Shown here: piece by piece, positions 13,947 through 17,573 of the stretch | Position numbering within the stretch: the stretch's first letter is position 1 | Layout of the letters: every line of letters begins with the position of its first letter | Source of the DNA: Bacillota bacterium | GTDB taxonomy: Bacteria > Bacillota > Clostridia > Christensenellales > SZUA-584 | DNA length: 17,573 nt | Assembly: GCA_023436525.1 (NCBI GenBank) | Contig: JAEZIW010000015.1 | Location: 1-17,573 of the forward strand | Reading direction: 5' to 3' | Program-made: the position numbers and the translations under genes | The notes under the pieces: model-generated | The model's input: only the letters and a program-made list of their open reading frames with translations | What the model was told of the DNA's origin: nothing | Databases searched by the model: none

Positions 13947-15452
13947 TTGATAGAGCAGCAAACAGTATTAGAGGTTAAAGGGATTGAGAAAAGCTTCGGC
14001 GCAACAAAAGCGCTGCGCGGCGTCGATTTTTCACTCAGAAAAGGCGAGATTCATGCGCTGGTGGGTGAAAACGGCGCGGGCAAGTCAACGCTTATGAACA
14101 TCATTGATGGTGTTTTTGGTGCAGATGCGGGAGATATTTTTATAGACGGCAATCGTGTGGTGATAAAGAATCCGCATGAAGCACAAGAGCTCGGCATCGG
14201 TTTTGTGCATCAGGAAATAGCGCTTTGCCCTCATGTAACGGTGGCCGAAAACATATTCATGTCAGAAATAAACAACAGCAAAAAGATTTCCGTTAACTAC
14301 AAGCAGCTTTATGAAAGAGCTGCCAAAGTATTAAAAACAATGGCGGATATCGACCCGAAAAAGAACGTCAGCGAATTGAGTGTATCGAATCAGCAGGTGG
14401 TCGAAATAGCGAAGGCGTTGTCGATGAACTGCAAAATCATCATATTTGATGAACCGACATCCACATTAACCGAAAGTGAATCGATTGCTCTTTTTAAGAT
14501 TATGAGAGATTTGAAACAAAAGGGCATCGGAATCATATATATCAGCCACAGAATGGCGGAGGTTTTCGGCGAATGTGACCGTGTCTCCATACTGCGTGAC
14601 GGCACCTATATCGGCACATATGATGTATCGCAGACCAACTCCAAAGATGTGGTGAGCAAAATGGTCGGCAGAGAACTCGGCGACATGTACCCCGCAAAGA
14701 GCAGCAAGAAATCAGATGAAAGTGCTGTATTGTTTGAAGTCAAAGATTTTTCGGATGGCGACCGGTTTAATAATATCAGCTTTCAACTCAGAGAAGGTGA
14801 AATCCTCGGTCTGGCAGGCTTAATCGGTGCCGGCCGCAGCGAAGTGGCGCAGGCGATTTGCGGCCTTCGGAAAAAGTTAACCGGCGACGTTTTCTACAAA
14901 CAGGAAAAGTTAAATATCAAATGCCCTAAGGATGCGATTGAAAGCGGTATACTGTACCTGACTGAAGACAGAAAGTCTTTGGGACTGTTCCTTGAATTGA
15001 GCATTAAAATGAATATTTCAGCTATGAAGCTGGCGAATGTTTCAAAACGCGGGCTTGTTCTTAAAGCTATGGAAGATGAGCAGAGCAGCAACTATGTGGA
15101 TGTGCTGGGAATCAAATGCGCCAGCATCGATAAGGAAGTGTCTTCGTTAAGCGGCGGAAATCAGCAAAAGGTGTTGATGTCAAAGCTGCTGACGATAAAG
15201 CCAAAGGTCGTTATCATGGATGAGCCGACACGCGGTATTGATGTGGGGGCCAAAGCTGAAATTCATAAACTCTTAAGAAATCTTGTTAATGAAGGAATGG
15301 GCGTCATAATGATCTCGTCTGAGCTGCCTGAAATTGTCGGCATGTGCGACAGGGTGATGATCATGCACGAAGGCGTTTTAAGCGGAGAAGTTGGACCCAG
15401 CGAGCTGAACGAGAAAAGAATCATTCAGCTGGCATCGGGAATCAATGAATAG
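13947..15452 (+). CDS. Sugar ABC transporter ATP-binding protein, two fused domains (RbsA/MglA-like)
   Basis: 501 residues from a TTG start, the usual length of RbsA. The TTG at 13947 sits nine bases after GAGGCGG; an ATG at 13929 would place that site inside the gene. The first domain has Walker A GENGAGKST (40-48), a degenerate signature LSVSNQQ (144-150) and Walker B IIIFDEPTSTLT (164-175). The second has the altered Walker A GLIGAGRSEVA (291-301), where Arg replaces the catalytic Lys as is normal for this family, the signature LSGGNQQKV (401-409) and Walker B VVIMDEPTRGID (421-432). It energises import of a pentose or related sugar together with the flanking genes. The permease starts 24 bases downstream. 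Confidence 0.95.
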   Translation: MIEQQTVLEVKGIEKSFGATKALRGVDFSLRKGEIHALVGENGAGKSTLMNIIDGVFGADAGDIFIDGNRVVIKNPHEAQELGIGFVHQEIALCPHVTVAENIFMSEINNSKKISVNYKQLYERAAKVLKTMADIDPKKNVSELSVSNQQVVEIAKALSMNCKIIIFDEPTSTLTESESIALFKIMRDLKQKGIGIIYISHRMAEVFGECDRVSILRDGTYIGTYDVSQTNSKDVVSKMVGRELGDMYPAKSSKKSDESAVLFEVKDFSDGDRFNNISFQLREGEILGLAGLIGAGRSEVAQAICGLRKKLTGDVFYKQEKLNIKCPKDAIESGILYLTEDRKSLGLFLELSIKMNISAMKLANVSKRGLVLKAMEDEQSSNYVDVLGIKCASIDKEVSSLSGGNQQKVLMSKLLTIKPKVVIMDEPTRGIDVGAKAEIHKLLRNLVNEGMGVIMISSELPEIVGMCDRVMIMHEGVLSGEVGPSELNEKRIIQLASGINE

Positions 15453-15476
15453 AAATTTAGATGAGGTGTTAATACG

Positions 15477-16499
15477 ATGGCTAAGATAAACAACGAATCA
15501 AACTTGAATATTAAACCGGACAGTAATGTCACACAGAATTCCGCTTTTTGGAGCAAGCTGAAAAACTTCAAGGAATTAAACCTGGTCATCATCATACTTG
15601 TGATATTTTTGATCATGACTTTCGCATCCCCCTATTTTTTTGCATGGAGTAATTTTGAAACAATACTTCTCTCATTTACAACAACCGGTCTGCTGGTTAT
15701 TGGTATGACAGTCATGCTCATTGTGGGCGGTATTGATATCTCCGTTGGCTTTGCAATGTGCGCAGCAATGTGTATCTCCGGCGCGCTGTTTCTGGATGGA
15801 TGGAATCCGTGGCTGGCGAGCGTTGTTGCACTGGCTGCAACGGCACTTGTTGGTTTTCTGAATGGCTTCTTTATAACCAAAGTGAGGCTCGGATACCTGA
15901 TTACCACGCTGGCGATGCAGTTTATTTTGAAGGGGATTTGCCTGATCATCACCAAAGGAACACCGTTGTCTCTGTATGGTCTGCCGGATGAATTCAAATT
16001 CATGGGCGTGGGCAAAATCCTCGGCATACCCTTTGTTATTATCTTGTTCTTCGTGCTTGTGATCATATGCGATTTTCTGATGAGAAGATCGACGCTGATC
16101 AGAAAAGTGTTCTATGTCGGCAGCAATGAGAAAGCCGCTATGTTTTCGGGCATCAATGTTGATAAAGTAAAAATCGCCGTGTGCATACTGTGCTCAACGC
16201 TGGCCGGGCTTGCGGGCATTATCTACATGGCGCGGTTCACATCGGCAACGCCGACCTTTGGCCAAGGCTATGAAATGATAGCCATTTCTGCGGCGGTTAT
16301 CGGCGGCGCCAGTCTCACAGGCGGAAAAGGCACCGTTTTGGGCGCCGTGCTTGGTATCACCATGCTTCAGATGGTAACAAGCTCATTGACATTGCTGAAT
16401 GTCAATCCATACTGGCAGACGTTTATCAGCGGCATGATTCTGCTGATGGCGATATCGCTCGACAGCCTCGGCCAAATGAGGAAAGAGAAAAAAGCGTAA
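15477..16499 (+). CDS. Sugar ABC transporter permease (RbsC-like, BPD_transp_2)
   Basis: 340 residues. GATGAGGTG lies seven bases before the ATG, almost the same start context as the ATPase gene. A polar head of about 35 residues is followed by eight to ten hydrophobic segments. Family motifs are LIVGGIDISVG near residues 81-91, TTLAMQFILKGICLIITKG in the middle, YVGSNEKAAMFSGINVDKVK in the cytoplasmic loop that contacts the ATPase, and AVIGGASLTGGKGTVLGAVLG near the end. The protein forms the membrane channel (as a homodimer in the family). It is the last gene of the importer operon. Confidence 0.95.
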   Translation: MAKINNESNLNIKPDSNVTQNSAFWSKLKNFKELNLVIIILVIFLIMTFASPYFFAWSNFETILLSFTTTGLLVIGMTVMLIVGGIDISVGFAMCAAMCISGALFLDGWNPWLASVVALAATALVGFLNGFFITKVRLGYLITTLAMQFILKGICLIITKGTPLSLYGLPDEFKFMGVGKILGIPFVIILFFVLVIICDFLMRRSTLIRKVFYVGSNEKAAMFSGINVDKVKIAVCILCSTLAGLAGIIYMARFTSATPTFGQGYEMIAISAAVIGGASLTGGKGTVLGAVLGITMLQMVTSSLTLLNVNPYWQTFISGMILLMAISLDSLGQMRKEKKA

Positions 16500-16536
16500 G
16501 ATCTCAAGAATCAATTTAAATCACATTTTAAAAAAG

Positions 16537-16575
16537 AGCGCCTTTTGTCCAGGCTGTGACAAAGGCGCTTTTATT
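16537..16575 (+). terminator. Rho-independent terminator of the sugar importer operon
   Basis: AGCGCC (16537-16542) pairs with GGCGCT (16564-16569), and the inner TTTTGTC (16543-16549) pairs with GACAAA (16558-16563) with one bulged T. The loop is eight bases and TTTTATTG follows. It starts 38 bases after the permease stop. A further small hairpin, ACCCGG/CCGGGT (16587-16603), has no T run. Confidence 0.85.
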
Positions 16576-16675
16576 GTATAAAGAATACCCGGCAATACCG
16601 GGTTCCAAAAGGGTTTTACACTGAGTCATATGATTTTCACGAAAGAATATTCTTTATGAAATAGTGTGTCTGAGA

Positions 16676-16795
16676 AGCCTTCTCCTCGAGGAGAAGGTGG
16701 TGCGAAGCACCGGATGAGTTGTCAAAAAAGGCTAACAAAGCAAACACCTCATCAGTCGCCTGTCGGCAACAGCTTCTCCTCGAGGAGAAGCCTTA
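16676..16795 (-). repeat. Dispersed palindromic repeat, copy 2 (inverted relative to copy 1)
   Basis: About 120 bp whose reverse complement aligns with 3932-4050. Each end is a perfect 20-bp palindrome, CCTTCTCCTCGAGGAGAAGG (16678-16697) and GCTTCTCCTCGAGGAGAAGC (16772-16791). Inside are GGTGGTGCGAAGCACC, a GATGAG / ACACCTCATC pair that is less complete than in copy 1, and AGTCGCCTGTCGGCAACAG. The short open frame 16666-16884 is an artefact of it. The remainder of the 16500-16901 gap holds the importer terminator and nothing else I can name. Confidence 0.85.
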
Positions 16796-16901
16796 GAGCT
16801 GTAACAATATTTCTCATCTTGCATTGTTGTTTAATGTGGTGCACAAGCGGTGAAGACTTTGAGCGAGCGACAGCAGTCCGGTGACGCAGTGCACAGCACC
16901 G

Positions 16902-17570
16902 TTACTTCCAAATCACCATCTCGCTCAGCGGCTTTCTCGTTCTCTCGTGACGCGGCATCTCTGCGCGATACCCAAACCCGACCATAACGGACACCCCAAA
17001 GCAGTTGGGGTCAAAAAGGTTTTCCTCAATCAGCAATTGATTGACTGCTTCTTGATCAAACCCTTCAATCGGGCACGAATCAATGCCCAAATAGGCTGCT
17101 GTTGTTAACATATTGGCGAGCACAATATACGTTTGCTTGCATGCCCAATCGAATACCGCTCTGTCACTTTCCAGCAAATTAAAATCGCTTTGCTGAAATG
17201 TTTTGTAGAGCTGCTTCTTGCTTTCTGCTGTGCTTTCCGGCAGCTTTTGGACGTCTCTTATCATGTGTGAGATGTAGTCTGAGCTGTATATCATGTCGGC
17301 TTTTTTACGGGCAAGAAGTATAACAAAGTGGCTGGCACCGTCCAAGCTGTGTCTTGCGCCCCAAGATACGGGGTAGAGCTTCTTTTTTAGTTCGTCATCC
17401 TGCACCACAATCATCTTCCACGGCTCAAAGCCGAATGACGTTGGCGACAGATGCGCGGCTTGTAAAATCGTGCTGAAGTCTTCTGCGGATATAATTTTTG
17501 ACGAATCAAATTCCTTACATGCGTGACGGAAACGGAATGCATTCAAAATCATGTCGTTTTTGTTTTCCAT
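16902..17570 (-). CDS. Nitroreductase family protein (NfsB-like, FMN-dependent NAD(P)H oxidoreductase)
   Basis: 222 residues, near the usual family length. Landmarks are FRFRHACKEFDSSKII near 12-27 (the FMN-binding RxSxRxF region), LQAAHLSPTSFGFEPWKMIVV near 36-56, the central helix ANMLTTAAYLGIDSCPIEGFD near 152-171, and the C-terminal VSVMVGFGYRAEMPRHERTRKPLSEMV near 193-219. Members use FMN and NAD(P)H to reduce nitro compounds, quinones or flavins; the natural substrate cannot be inferred. The ATG at 17568-17570 is three bases from the window edge, so its ribosome site cannot be checked and an earlier start is possible. It converges with the importer operon, and no convincing terminator is visible after it. 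Confidence 0.92.
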   Translation of the reverse strand: MENKNDMILNAFRFRHACKEFDSSKIISAEDFSTILQAAHLSPTSFGFEPWKMIVVQDDELKKKLYPVSWGARHSLDGASHFVILLARKKADMIYSSDYISHMIRDVQKLPESTAESKKQLYKTFQQSDFNLLESDRAVFDWACKQTYIVLANMLTTAAYLGIDSCPIEGFDQEAVNQLLIEENLFDPNCFGVSVMVGFGYRAEMPRHERTRKPLSEMVIWK

Positions 17571-17573
17571 AAT

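Noticed and set aside
16666..17108. Short plus-strand open frames beginning in repeat copy 2 and running opposite the nitroreductase
   Set aside because: The first is repeat-derived and the second is antisense to the nitroreductase; neither has a ribosome site.

Overview
The window looks like a chromosomal segment from a Gram-positive bacterium of the Bacillota, probably class Clostridia. The signs are strong AGGAGG-type ribosome binding sites (with a few TTG/GTG starts), Lgt/Lsp-type lipoprotein signals on the sugar-binding protein and another exported protein, near-consensus sigma-A promoters in AT-rich gaps, and moderate GC genes. The lineage is an inference; no rRNA or tRNA gene is present to fix it. 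The chemoreceptor implies a motile cell.

Region 1 (1-3900, + strand) is the distal part of a bacterial microcompartment (BMC) operon: the tail of a pentameric vertex protein (BMV), a CoA-acylating aldehyde dehydrogenase, then BMC-H, BMV, BMC-H, BMV shell genes, and last a deoxyribose-phosphate aldolase (DeoC) followed by a terminator. Both enzymes carry N-terminal helices that look like encapsulation peptides. Together they could cleave deoxyribose 5-phosphate to glyceraldehyde 3-phosphate plus acetaldehyde and turn the acetaldehyde into acetyl-CoA inside the shell. This fits the rare sugar-phosphate-utilizing (SPU) BMC class rather than Eut or Pdu.

Region 2 (3900-7460) holds a copy of a palindromic dispersed repeat between two converging operons, a large membrane chemoreceptor on the minus strand with several HAMP-like repeats, and, divergent from it, a lipoprotein with PepSY-like and DUF4309-like parts.

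Region 3 (7578-12506) is a four-gene operon with a near-consensus promoter and a long GC-rich leader: ABC ATPase, ABC-2 permease, GldG-like auxiliary protein and DUF4340 protein. This is the Gld-type ABC system, whose substrate is not known in non-gliding bacteria.

Region 4 (12507-16580) is a ribose-type sugar ABC importer: lipoprotein binding protein, RbsA-like double ATPase and RbsC-like permease, with a strong hairpin after the binding-protein gene. Its promoter shares a 16-bp motif with the region in front of the chemoreceptor, which suggests a common regulator. Region 5 (16580-17573) has the second, inverted copy of the repeat and a nitroreductase on the minus strand running to the window edge.

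A plausible but unproven overall picture is a cell that swims towards, imports and ferments a pentose or deoxypentose, with the aldehyde step enclosed in a protein shell.
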